NCBI RefSeq assembly: GCF_008123515.1 | Contig: NZ_VSSR01000021.1 | Location: 62,001-126,000, forward strand | Source of the DNA: Bradyrhizobium cytisi | GTDB taxonomy: Bacteria; Pseudomonadota; Alphaproteobacteria; Rhizobiales; Xanthobacteraceae | Length of the DNA stretch: 64,000 nucleotides | Direction of reading: 5' to 3' | Shown here: positions 42,671 through 52,299 of the stretch, one piece after another | Numbering within the stretch: position 1 is the stretch's first letter | Layout of the letters: the number at the start of each line of letters is the position of its first letter | The notes under the pieces: model-generated | The model's input: only the letters and a program-made list of their open reading frames with translations | Told to the model about the DNA's origin: nothing | Database searches by the model: none | Made by a program: the position numbers and the translations under genes

Positions 42671-43699
42671 ATGAACGCTTCTTCCGACGTCGGTTATCAC
42701 GCCCAACGGCGGGCGCGCTGGCACTATGGCCAGGCCGCCTTCTGGCTCGTCGTGCTCGCTTGCGGCTTTCTGTTCCCCACGCGCTATCTGATCATGACCG
42801 ACATCCTGCGGCTGGCGCTGTTTGCGATGTCGCTCGATCTCGTCCTTGGCTATGCAGGAATCGTCTCGCTCGGTCACGCCGCCTTCTTCGGCGTCGGGGC
42901 CTATGCCGCCGGCTTGCTGGCGCTGCACGGCATCATCAACGAGCCGGTGCTGGCGCTGATTGCCGCAGGCCTCGCCGCGATGGTGCTCGGCTTCGCCACC
43001 AGTTTCCTGGTGATCCGCGGCGTCGACCTGACCCGGCTGATGGTGACGCTCGGCATCGCGCTGCTGCTGGAGGCGCTCGCCGAGCGCTTCTCCAACATCA
43101 CCGGCGGCACTGACGGCCTGCAAGGAATCGAGATGCAGCCGATCTTCGGTGAGATCCCGTTCGACATGTTCGGCAAGGCCGGCTTCTTCTATTCACTAGC
43201 CGTGCTGTTCGCGCTGTTCCTTCTCGCCCGCCGCATCGTGCATTCGCCGTTCGGCCTGTCGCTGCGTGCGATCAAGAACAATCCGCTCCGCGCCGCGGCC
43301 ATTGGCATCCCCGTCAACCGCCGCCTGATCGCGATCTATACGCTCGCGGCGTTCTATGCAGGCATCGCCGGCGCCCTGTTCACGCAGACCACCGCGATCG
43401 CTTCCCTCGACGTCTTCGCCTTCGAGCGCTCCGCCGACCTGATGCTTGTGCTCGTCATCGGCGGCACCGGCTATCTCTATGGCGGGCTGATCGGCGCGGT
43501 GATCTTCCGCATGCTCCAGGAAGTGTTCTCCACGATCACCCCGCAATATTGGCAGTTCTGGATCGGCCTCGTGCTGGTCGTGATCGTGCTGGTCGGCCGC
43601 CAGCGCCTGCATCGCTGGGTGCTTTATGTGCCGAACCTGATCATCAAGCAGGTCGCCGGACGCAAGGCCGTCGTCGCTGTACCGGAGAGCGACGCATGA
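42671..43699 (+). CDS. livM: Branched-chain-type ABC permease LivM (second system)
   Basis: A 342-residue permease with about ten helices. LDLVLGYAGIVSLGHAAFFGVGAY is the LivM signature; FGLSLRAIKNNPLRAAAIGI precedes the coupling segment LMLVLVIGGTGYLYGG. The longer open frame back to 42383 is out-of-frame livH; ATG 42671 lies directly after the livH stop. Its TGA overlaps the livG ATG as ATGA. Confidence 0.93.
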   Translation: MNASSDVGYHAQRRARWHYGQAAFWLVVLACGFLFPTRYLIMTDILRLALFAMSLDLVLGYAGIVSLGHAAFFGVGAYAAGLLALHGIINEPVLALIAAGLAAMVLGFATSFLVIRGVDLTRLMVTLGIALLLEALAERFSNITGGTDGLQGIEMQPIFGEIPFDMFGKAGFFYSLAVLFALFLLARRIVHSPFGLSLRAIKNNPLRAAAIGIPVNRRLIAIYTLAAFYAGIAGALFTQTTAIASLDVFAFERSADLMLVLVIGGTGYLYGGLIGAVIFRMLQEVFSTITPQYWQFWIGLVLVVIVLVGRQRLHRWVLYVPNLIIKQVAGRKAVVAVPESDA

Positions 43700-44451
43700 C
43701 CATCGCGCTCGAAACCCGGAATCTCGAAAAGACGTTTGGCGGCCTGCGCGTCACCCGCGACCTGTCGCTGAAGATCGAGCAGGGCGCCCGCCATGCGCTG
43801 ATCGGTCCGAACGGCGCCGGCAAGACCACTGTCATCAACCAGCTCACCGGCGTGCTCAAGCCTAACTCCGGCCGCATCCTGCTCGAAGGCCAGGACATCA
43901 CCGATCTCCCGGTGCACAAGCGCGTGCTGCGCGGCCTGTCGCGCACCTTCCAGATCAACCAGCTCTATCCTGATCTCACCCCGCTCGAGACCATCGGCCT
44001 TGCCGTCTCCGAGCGCCTCGGCCATGGCGGCGACTGGTGGCGGCGGATGGGCACGCGCAACGACGTCAATGACGAGATCGCCGATCTCCTGACGCGTTTC
44101 CATCTGCTCGATGTCATGAACGAAGAGACCGTGACGCTGCCCTACGGCAAGCAGCGCCTGCTCGAGATCGCGGTCGCGATCGCCGCCAAGCCGCGCGTGC
44201 TGCTGCTGGACGAGCCCGCCGCCGGCGTGCCGGAGAGCGAGCGCCACGACATTCTCGCCGTTGTAGGCAGTCTGCCGCGCGACGTCACCGTGCTGCTGAT
44301 CGAGCACGACATGGACCTTGTGTTCTCCTTTGCCGATCGCATCTCGGTGCTGGTCTCCGGTGCGCTGCTGACTGAAGGTGCGCCCGACCAGGTCGCGCGT
44401 GATCCGCAGGTGAAGGCGGTCTATCTCGGCGAGGAGGCGGTCAATGTCTGA
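43696..44451 (+). CDS. livG: Branched-chain-type ABC transporter ATPase LivG (second system)
   Basis: A 251-residue ATPase. Walker A LIGPNGAGKTTVIN, Q-loop LSRTFQINQLYPDLT, LivG-type signature LPYGKQRLLEIAVAIA (lacking the SGGQ form), Walker B VLLLDEPAAGVPE and H-loop VLLIEHDMDLVFSF. Overlaps livM by four bases and livF by eight. Powers transport together with LivF. Confidence 0.93.
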   Translation: MTIALETRNLEKTFGGLRVTRDLSLKIEQGARHALIGPNGAGKTTVINQLTGVLKPNSGRILLEGQDITDLPVHKRVLRGLSRTFQINQLYPDLTPLETIGLAVSERLGHGGDWWRRMGTRNDVNDEIADLLTRFHLLDVMNEETVTLPYGKQRLLEIAVAIAAKPRVLLLDEPAAGVPESERHDILAVVGSLPRDVTVLLIEHDMDLVFSFADRISVLVSGALLTEGAPDQVARDPQVKAVYLGEEAVNV

Positions 44452-45160
44452 CCTGCTCGCAATCGATTCACTTCGCGCCGGCTATGGCGAGGCGGTGGTG
44501 CTGCCCAACATGTCCCTGTGCCTTGCCGAGGGACAGGTGCTGGCGCTGCTCGGGCGTAACGGCACCGGCAAGACCACGCTGATCAACTCTATCGTCGGCG
44601 TCACCCGCCGTTTCTCCGGCAACGTCACCCTTGGCGGCACCGACGTCACGACCATGCGGCCGGACCAGCGGGCGCGCGCCGGCATTGGCTGGGTGCCGCA
44701 GGAGCGCAACATCTTCCGCTCGCTGACGGTGGAGGAGAACATGACCGCGGTGGCGCAGCCCGGTCCCTGGACCGTCGCGAAGGTCTACGAGATGTTCCCG
44801 CGGCTGAAGGAGCGGCGGGGCAACTTCGGCAACCAGCTCTCCGGCGGCGAGCAGCAGATGCTGGCGATCGGCCGTGCGCTGACCCTCAACCCAAAAGTCC
44901 TGCTGCTGGACGAGCCAACCGAGGGTCTGGCCCCCATCATCGTCGAGGAGCTTCTGAAGGCGATCGGGACCATCACCCGGGCCGGCGGCATCTGCTCGAT
45001 CATTGTCGAGCAGAACGCCCAAAAGATTCTGGGGCTCGCCGGCCGTGTTGTGATATTGGAGCGCGGAACGATCGTCCACGACGCCCCGAGCGCCGCGCTG
45101 AAGGCCGACCCGTCGGTCCTCGAGCGCCATCTCGGTGTCGCCGGGGCGGCGGCCCACTAA
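44444..45160 (+). CDS. livF: Branched-chain-type ABC transporter ATPase LivF (second system)
   Basis: A 238-residue ATPase. Walker A LLGRNGTGKTTLIN, Q-loop VPQERNIFRSLTV, signature LSGGEQQMLAIGRAL, Walker B VLLLDEPTEGLAP and the LivF-type SIIVEQNAQKIL in place of a His loop. Typical length, ending in a RHLGV segment. Twenty-one bases separate it from the MetE-like gene, so the two may be cotranscribed. Confidence 0.93.
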   Translation: MSDLLAIDSLRAGYGEAVVLPNMSLCLAEGQVLALLGRNGTGKTTLINSIVGVTRRFSGNVTLGGTDVTTMRPDQRARAGIGWVPQERNIFRSLTVEENMTAVAQPGPWTVAKVYEMFPRLKERRGNFGNQLSGGEQQMLAIGRALTLNPKVLLLDEPTEGLAPIIVEELLKAIGTITRAGGICSIIVEQNAQKILGLAGRVVILERGTIVHDAPSAALKADPSVLERHLGVAGAAAH

Positions 45161-45181
45161 AAAATCCTCGGGAGTTCAAGA

Positions 45182-46300
45182 ATGCAGCGAACCAAAGCCC
45201 CCTTCCGCGCCGACGAGGTCGGCAGCCTCCTGCGTCCCGCCAAGATCAAGGAAGCCCGCGCGAAGCTCGAGAAGGGCGAGATTTCGCCCGACGATCTGCG
45301 CAAGATCGAGGACATGGAGATCGAGAAGGTCGTGCACAAGCAGGCCTCGGTCGGCCTGAAGCTCGCGACCGACGGCGAATTCCGCCGCTCCTGGTGGCAT
45401 TTCGATTTCCTGGCCAAGCTCACGGGCTGCGAAATGTTTCATCCGGACACGGGCATCCAGTTCGCAGGCGTCGAGACGCGGCATGACGCGGTCCGCGTGA
45501 TCGGCAAGCTCGATTTTCCCGACGACCATCCGATGCTGGACCACTTCCGCTTCCTGAAGAAGTCCGCCGACCAGGCCCACGTCACCGCCAAGATGACGAT
45601 CCCCTCGCCAGCCGTGCTTCACTTCCGTGGCGGCCGCAAGGCGATCTCCAAGGACGTCTATCCGGATCTCGACGCTTTCTACGAGGACCTCGGCAAGACC
45701 TACCGCAAGGCCGTCAAGGCGTTCTACGACGCCGGCTGCCGCTATCTCCAGTTCGACGACACCGTCTGGGCCTATCTCTGCTCGCAGGACGAGTTGCAGA
45801 AGGCGCGCGAGCGCGGCGACAATCCGGAAGGCCTCCAGCAGATCTACGCACGCATCATCAATTACGCGCTGGCCGAGAAGCCCGCCGACATGGTGGTGAC
45901 CACGCATGTCTGCCGGGGCAATTTCCGCTCGACCTGGATTTCTTCGGGCGGTTACGAGCCGGTGGCCGAGACCATGCTGGCCGGCACCAATTACGACGGC
46001 TACTTCCTGGAATACGACAGCGACCGCGCCGGCGGCTTCGAGCCGCTGCGCTTCCTGCCCAAGGGCAACAAGGTCGTCGTGGTCGGCGTCATCACGTCGA
46101 AGTTCGGCGAGCTCGAGAAGAAGGACGATATCAAGCGTCGTCTGGAAGAAGCCTCCAAGTTCGCCCCGCTGGAGCAGCTCGCGCTGTCGCCGCAGTGCGG
46201 CTTTGCCTCGACGGAAGAGGGCAACATCCTCTCCGAGGAGGAGCAGTGGGCCAAGCTTAGCCTTGCTGTGGAGATCGCGAAGGAAGTGTGGGGCCAGTAA
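45182..46300 (+). CDS. MetE C-terminal-domain-like methyltransferase
   Basis: A 372-residue protein equal to the catalytic barrel of cobalamin-independent methionine synthase, without the N-terminal half found in the full 750-residue MetE. The zinc ligands are kept: His-x-Cys in VTTHVCRGNF, Glu in FLEYDSDRAGGFEPL and Cys in LSPQCGFAS. Other family blocks are FRADEVGSLLRP and QFDDTVWAY. Such short homologues (YxjG/YxjH and related core-MetE types) transfer methyl groups to thiols, with donors that differ from methyl-THF-triglutamate in some groups; the donor here is unknown. CGGGAG precedes ATG 45182. Linkage to a liv transporter suggests a methylated or sulphur compound may be imported. Confidence 0.82.
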   Translation: MQRTKAPFRADEVGSLLRPAKIKEARAKLEKGEISPDDLRKIEDMEIEKVVHKQASVGLKLATDGEFRRSWWHFDFLAKLTGCEMFHPDTGIQFAGVETRHDAVRVIGKLDFPDDHPMLDHFRFLKKSADQAHVTAKMTIPSPAVLHFRGGRKAISKDVYPDLDAFYEDLGKTYRKAVKAFYDAGCRYLQFDDTVWAYLCSQDELQKARERGDNPEGLQQIYARIINYALAEKPADMVVTTHVCRGNFRSTWISSGGYEPVAETMLAGTNYDGYFLEYDSDRAGGFEPLRFLPKGNKVVVVGVITSKFGELEKKDDIKRRLEEASKFAPLEQLALSPQCGFASTEEGNILSEEEQWAKLSLAVEIAKEVWGQ

Positions 46301-46315
46301 GTCTCCACACCGCGC

Positions 46316-46415
46316 TGTCATTCCCCGCGAAGGCGGGGAATCCAGCACGCCGCGGCTTCTCGATGAACCACGGACCTCTCGGAATACTGGATCGCCGGTC
46401 AAGCCGGGCGATGAC
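46316..46415. repeat. Intergenic palindromic mosaic repeat, copy B
   Basis: Starts with ATTCCCCGC-gaag-GCGGGGAAT (perfect) and ends with ATCGCC-ggtcaagcc-GGGCGAT. It matches the reverse complement of the element at 8823-8942. Sits between the MetE-like gene and the stop of the convergent caspase-like gene, so it may also act as terminator for both. Confidence 0.75.
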
Positions 46416-46465
46416 CACTGAGGGCGGAGAGTACTTCGCGTCACTAGGCAACGAACCCGCTGCCC

Positions 46466-48186
46466 TCACTTCTCCGCCAGATAGACCTCGCCCAGCAGCG
46501 ACGAGTTCGACCACGGCACCTGCTTGTTTTTCGTCCCCGAGACCACCTCGGCCCGCACCCGCGTCAGCATCTGCTGCACTTCCAGCCCCGGCGTGCCGAT
46601 GTGGCGGGACAGCGCCGCGGAAAATGGCGAATTGGCACCTTCACCGTCGAGCGCCACCTGGCCCGGTGCGGTCGCGAACGCGATCAGCGTGCCGGCCCCT
46701 AACGTCGCGCCGGACCCGAGGCTCGACGAAGCTGCGAGGCCTGGCGTCCCCTCGATGCCGCGACTGCTGCCTGCGGCTGCGACCTGCTGCGCCATCGGAT
46801 TGTTGCGGCAGGCATCGAAGATCAGGATGTTGGTACGAACCTGGTCGTCGAGGCCAGCCATGATCGTGTCCATGTCGATCATCGCCTCGGTCATGCTCAC
46901 ACCGGGCTTGAGCTCGACGTCAACGGGAATGAGGTAGTTGCGACCGTCGACCTGCACGCCGTGACCGGCATAATAGACCAAGGCCACCTGCGCCCGCGCC
47001 GCCTCGCGCAGGAAGTCGCGTGTCACCTTCTGCATCGCGGCGCGGTTGAGATCGACGCCCTCCGATACAATGAAGCCGATGTCACGCAGGCTCTTGGCGA
47101 CGGCGCGCGCGCATCGTTGGGCGGATTGGGCAGTGCCTTCACATGCGCGTAGGCGCCATTGCCGATAACGAGCGCCATGCGCTTGCCTGGCGTTGCGGGA
47201 ACAGGCGAGGGCGCAGGCGCGGCGTTACCCTGCTGCTGCGTGGGCGTGGTCTGCTGTTGTCCTGACGGGGCGGGCGCATCGCGCGGGATCGGCACGGCTG
47301 GGTCCGTCACCAGCGACAGCCGCACTTTTGCGGTGGCCTGATTGGCCTTGCTGCCGGCGTCCGAGGCCACGATCGCGAGCGTTGCGTTGTAGTCGTTTTT
47401 CGCACGCGCGTAGTCGCCCTTGGCCTCATAGGCCAGCGCGCGATGGGTGTAGGCGGAGATCAGCACGCTGTTCGGCGGTGTCATGATGTTGACCGGCGGC
47501 TTCTCCTTCGCGAGCCGGATCGCCTCGCTGCCGTCGGCAATCGCGCGATCGAGATCGTTCTTCGCGCGCCAGATCGCGGTGCGGTTGATCAGCGGCTGCG
47601 GCAGCGTCGGATCGAGCCGGATTGCCTGGTTGATGTCGGAGAGCGCGCCGTCGAGATCGCCCAGCGCCCCCTTCGCGATGCCGCGGTTCTGGAACGAGAA
47701 CGCCGATCTCGGATCGGCCTTGATCGACATGTCGTAATCGGCGATCGCCTTGGCGTAGTCGCCCTTGCCGCGCCAGGCATTGCCGCGGTTGTGGAACATG
47801 ATGCCATCAGGCGGCCCGAGCTTCAGTGCGTCGTCGAAATCCGCGATCGCGATGTCGTAGTCGCCCTTGTCGTAATAGGCCGAGCCTCGCAAGCTGTAGA
47901 CCGCCTGGCTCGGCCGCAGCCGGATCGCTTCGGTGGTGTCGGCAATGACACGGGCGTAGTCGCCCTTCTTGTTCCAGCCCACCGCGCGCCAGAAATAGAC
48001 GGTCGCGAGCTGCTCGCCCTTGAAAACCTTCAGCGCGATGATCTTGCTGCAGGCGTCGACCATCTGGTCCGCCGGCGTGGCCTCGGTGGTGCAGAGCGGT
48101 CCGAGCTGGCTGCGCGCCTGGGCGGAGCAAGGCGCCGACCACAGGGGCGCCAAGAGAAGGGAGAGCGCGACGAGCAGGCGGCGCAT
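46466..48186 (-). pseudogene. TPR-caspase-like protein gene interrupted by a GC-repeat frameshift
   Basis: Two frames join into a 572-residue protein. A Sec signal (MRRLLVALSLLLAPLWSAPCSA) is followed by about five TPR units (residues 50-260, e.g. GNAWRGKGDYAKAIADYDMS), a Pro/Gln linker, and a caspase-like (peptidase C14) domain starting KRMALVIGNGAYAHVKALPN. Catalytic His is in VYYAGHGVQVDG and Cys in LIFDACRNNPMAQ. Frame 1 is lost after NPPNDARA at a (GC)5 tract (47103-47112); removing one GC unit gives NDARAVAKSLRDIGFIVSEG and joins the second frame (47035 leftward). Real lesion, slippage variant or sequencing error. Periplasmic location predicted. Confidence 0.8.
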
Positions 48187-48284
48187 GGAGCCTCGGATGC
48201 TGACGATATACCAGAAGGAGGACGTGACCCTTTTGTCGGTCCCAGGGGATCGTCGGTTCAGATCCTGCGGTTGCGGGGGCAGGC

Positions 48285-49373
48285 TTACTTCTTCGGTTGG
48301 CGGGTGCGGACCTCGATGAAGCCGCCGGCCATTTGAACTTCGAACCGTGACAGGAAGCTCATGCCGAGCAGGCCATCGATGCCGGCGCCGTAGCTCTTGT
48401 CATCCGTCGTCTGGATCGCCACGGGCACGTTGATCGCTTCCAGCTTGCCGAGCGCAACCTTGTCGGCTCGGGATAGTTTCGCTTTGCTCTGGCCGTTGGC
48501 CGTTATGAGCGTGATCTCACTGGTGCCGGCGTCGGGGATCTTGGCGCGGCTGGCAAAAGTGGACTTCACGGACACGTAGCTCGCGCCGGTATCGAGGACG
48601 AACAGTCCGGAGACGCCGTTGATCGCAGCCTTCACCGTGACGACGTCCTTCCCCCCGCGTAGGGGGAAGCTTTCTTTGCGTAATCCTGTCGAAGCGACGC
48701 AGTTGCCCTGGCTTTCGTAGTCGGCGATGATCTTCCGGGTCTGGCTGGTATCGCGGGTGGCCGGATCGAGCGCAACCCATAGACTGATCGGCGCTGTTGC
48801 CTCGCAGAACTGTTTGAGAGCCGCATAGGCGCCTGCCATGCGCAGGAAGACACGGCTCGAGATCGATTTCTTGTCCGTGCCATAGAGCTCGATGGCATCG
48901 GAATAGTCGGCCAGCGCACGGTGGTAGTCTTGCAGGCCATCAAGCGCGACGCCGCGCAAGTAGTGTGCGTCGCGATTGGTCGGTGCGCGCCGCATGAACT
49001 CGTCGGCGACCTCCGCGGCTCTGGGATAGTCCGTGAGCTTGAGATAGATGTTGATCGAGCGGTGCAGCGCGGTGATCGGCGCGCCACAATTCATGACGAA
49101 CTTGTAGAGCCCGTCAGCGGCCTGTCGCCGGTAGCCGAGCTTGTCCAGCATGAGCGCGAGATCACTGATGCTTTTCTGGTCACACGGCTCGCGCTTCAAC
49201 TCTTCCAGGCGCAGCCAGACAAATGGGTCGCGCGCGGCTGCGACGGGCAGGACGCCGATCCTCTCATAGACTGACGCGAATAATTCGTCGGGATTCTCGT
49301 CCAGATAACCTGCGCGTGCGCCGCCCGATAATGCCGCCAGCAGACAGGCGGCGAGCCAAAACAACCTGAACAT
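48285..49373 (-). CDS. TPR protein with retropepsin-like aspartic protease domain
   Basis: A 362-residue secreted protein. Signal peptide MFRLFWLAACLLAALSGGARA; TPR-like helices at about residues 60-200 (AHYLRGVALDGLQDYHRALADYSDAI); C-terminal single-lobe aspartyl protease of the retropepsin-like TIGR02281/gag-asp type, with GLFVLDTGASYVSVKS (Asp-Thr-Gly) near residue 258 and the hydrophobic-hydrophobic-Gly motif IDGLLGMSFLSRFEV. Such domains act as homodimers in the periplasm or on the membrane. Start ATG 49373 (leads into the signal peptide). It is 98 bases upstream of the TPR-caspase gene in the same direction. Target unknown. Confidence 0.8.
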   Translation of the reverse strand: MFRLFWLAACLLAALSGGARAGYLDENPDELFASVYERIGVLPVAAARDPFVWLRLEELKREPCDQKSISDLALMLDKLGYRRQAADGLYKFVMNCGAPITALHRSINIYLKLTDYPRAAEVADEFMRRAPTNRDAHYLRGVALDGLQDYHRALADYSDAIELYGTDKKSISSRVFLRMAGAYAALKQFCEATAPISLWVALDPATRDTSQTRKIIADYESQGNCVASTGLRKESFPLRGGKDVVTVKAAINGVSGLFVLDTGASYVSVKSTFASRAKIPDAGTSEITLITANGQSKAKLSRADKVALGKLEAINVPVAIQTTDDKSYGAGIDGLLGMSFLSRFEVQMAGGFIEVRTRQPKK

Positions 49374-49564
49374 ACCGTGCCCCGAACACCCCGTTCGCAA
49401 TGTATACCGGTAAGTGTAGGCGCGGCCAAACGCACGATGGGAGTGCCCCCAAGGATCTGGTTGGCCTGCCAATGAGGGGGGAGCAATTCCAGAGGGTATT
49501 CCCTGAGTGGGCAGAATTTGCTAGGAGGCGGGTCCCAACTTTTCTGCCCACCGTTGTCCCACTC

Positions 49565-50920
49565 ATGAAAAACGACGAAATCCTGAGCCAAATCACCGAG
49601 TTCTGCCGCAAGGCGGACATGGCGGAATCGACGTTTGGCCGGCGTGCGGTGAACGATGGGAAGCTCGTGCAGCGGCTGCGCGAGGGCAAGCGCATCACCA
49701 TCGACACGCTGGAACGGATCCAGGCCTATATCGCCGCGTCCACGACGGGTGGCCTGCCGCCGCCGCGGGGGCTCCAGGTGCCCCCGGAAAAGCGCGATCC
49801 GCGCGGCAATTTCCGCTTCTTCGAGAACCGGCAAAAGTATCTGCTGTTCGTCCACACCTGCAGCGAGAAGCGGGTGGTTGCGGAGCGTGTCGCGCTGGAG
49901 CTCGCCAGCATCCATCCTCGGCCGCCCGCCCTCCGCATCTTCGATGCCGGTGTCGGTGATGGCACGGTGCTGGCGCGAGTGCTGCGCGCCACGCACCAGC
50001 GCTACCCGCACATGCCGTTCTATGTGGCCGGCAAGGAGCTCAGTCTCGAGGATCTGCGCCTGACGCTGGAGAAGGTGCCGGACCGCATTTTCGAGCATCC
50101 GGCGTCGGTTTTCGTCTTCACCAACATGTTCTACTCGGAGGCGCCCTGGCTCACGCCGGCGTCGCCTGCGGCAGCGGCGGCCACCGTCTGGCACGAGGTT
50201 CCGCTGCGGGGCGCCTCATCAGGCGAGTTCGAGCAGCAGATCGCCGAGCTTCGGCCGTTCCTGGAGCAGAACTGGCGTGCCGCGATCAGCCCGCGCACGG
50301 CGATGCCGCTGTATGAGCGGCCGGTCGTGCTGGTGCTCTACCGCGAGGACCAGCGGTTTCTGCTGGATTCGACGATCCCGCGACCGGGCCAGACTGAGGC
50401 CAATTTCGACCTCGTGATCGCATCCCAGCCATACCGCGCGCTGTCCTCGGTCAATTTCCGGGCCAAGCGGATCATTGCACCGCTGGCGCGGGCGCTGCGG
50501 CCGGGCGGCCGCCTGATCGGTATCCACTCCCACGGTCACGATCCCGGCATGGAAATGATCCAGGCGATCTGGCCCGGAGAAAATCCTTTCTCGGTGAGCC
50601 GTCATGAGCTATTGCGCGCCGTTAAGTACGAGCTTGGGTCGTTGGGCCGCGACTTAAATTTTAATGCTTACGCGGACAACCGTTCGATCTTCAGGTATGA
50701 TATGGAAGCGCTGCCCAACGAGGTGACTGGTACCATCGGAACCTCGACGGCCTTTGCAGCGTGGAATGCGGCGGTGTATGTCGCTCAGATTGAGGACGAC
50801 CGGTTGACAGATATGACTCAAAACGGCCGCACTCTGGATGCCGCCAGGGATGTGCTGCGAAAGTACAACGGGCTCTGGTTTCTCGACGAATCCTACGTCA
50901 TCTCGCGCCGGCGTGATTGA
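49565..50920 (+). CDS. SAM-dependent methyltransferase-like protein upstream of metK
   Basis: About 451 residues. The first 60 (ITEFCRKADMAESTFGRRAV, LVQRLREGKRITIDTLERI) look like a helix-turn-helix of the lambda-repressor kind. The core has RIFDAGVGDGTVLARVLR (SAM motif I) at about residues 135-152, DLVIASQPYRALS (motif IV-like) and LARALRPGGRLIGIHSHG (post-motif). Nucleic acid or peptide could be the substrate; the combination with a putative DNA-binding segment is unusual. ATG 49565 opens the HTH; upstream in-frame ATGs lack a ribosome site. Placed 59 bases before metK, so possibly cotranscribed with the enzyme that makes its cofactor. Confidence 0.68.
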   Translation: MKNDEILSQITEFCRKADMAESTFGRRAVNDGKLVQRLREGKRITIDTLERIQAYIAASTTGGLPPPRGLQVPPEKRDPRGNFRFFENRQKYLLFVHTCSEKRVVAERVALELASIHPRPPALRIFDAGVGDGTVLARVLRATHQRYPHMPFYVAGKELSLEDLRLTLEKVPDRIFEHPASVFVFTNMFYSEAPWLTPASPAAAAATVWHEVPLRGASSGEFEQQIAELRPFLEQNWRAAISPRTAMPLYERPVVLVLYREDQRFLLDSTIPRPGQTEANFDLVIASQPYRALSSVNFRAKRIIAPLARALRPGGRLIGIHSHGHDPGMEMIQAIWPGENPFSVSRHELLRAVKYELGSLGRDLNFNAYADNRSIFRYDMEALPNEVTGTIGTSTAFAAWNAAVYVAQIEDDRLTDMTQNGRTLDAARDVLRKYNGLWFLDESYVISRRRD

Positions 50921-50947
50921 CATAATCCAAGGGTAAACATCGCAAAC

Positions 50948-50965
50948 TCCGCCTGAAGCGGCGGA
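50948..50965 (+). promoter_or_regulatory. Hairpin just before the metK ribosome site
   Basis: TCCGCC-tgaagc-GGCGGA forms a perfect 6-base stem ending four bases before the AAGGGG ribosome site of metK. The position is that of short translational switches. It does not match the SAM-II or SAM/SAH riboswitch consensus as I remember them, so only a structural element is claimed. Confidence 0.4.
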
Positions 50966-50979
50966 ACAAGGGGTTACTG

Positions 50980-52176
<1,197 letters not shown>

Positions 52177-52184
52177 TTCACTTG

Positions 52185-52277
52185 CGTCATTCCGGGGCGC
52201 CGCGACAGCGGCGAACCCGGAATCTCGAACCTCCGGATTCCGGGTTCGCTCGTTTCACGAGCGCCCCGGAATGACGA
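52185..52277. repeat. Palindromic repeat between metK and ahcY, copy D
   Basis: Outer perfect arms GTCATTCCGGGGCGC (52186-52200) and GCGCCCCGGAATGAC (52261-52275) enclose inner GAACCCGGAATC / GATTCCGGGTTC arms, a 90-base near-complete dyad. The right half is shared with the element at 41656-41765. May limit read-through from metK into ahcY. Confidence 0.8.
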
Positions 52278-52299
52278 GCCCAACAAACAGGAACCCCCT

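Noticed and set aside
50921..50979. SAM-II or SAM/SAH riboswitch before metK
   Set aside because: Only one short stem is present and the remembered consensus sequences do not match; kept as a generic hairpin.
52177..52299. SAH riboswitch before ahcY
   Set aside because: The structure is a long perfect dyad shared with another intergenic site, so it is a dispersed repeat and not an aptamer.
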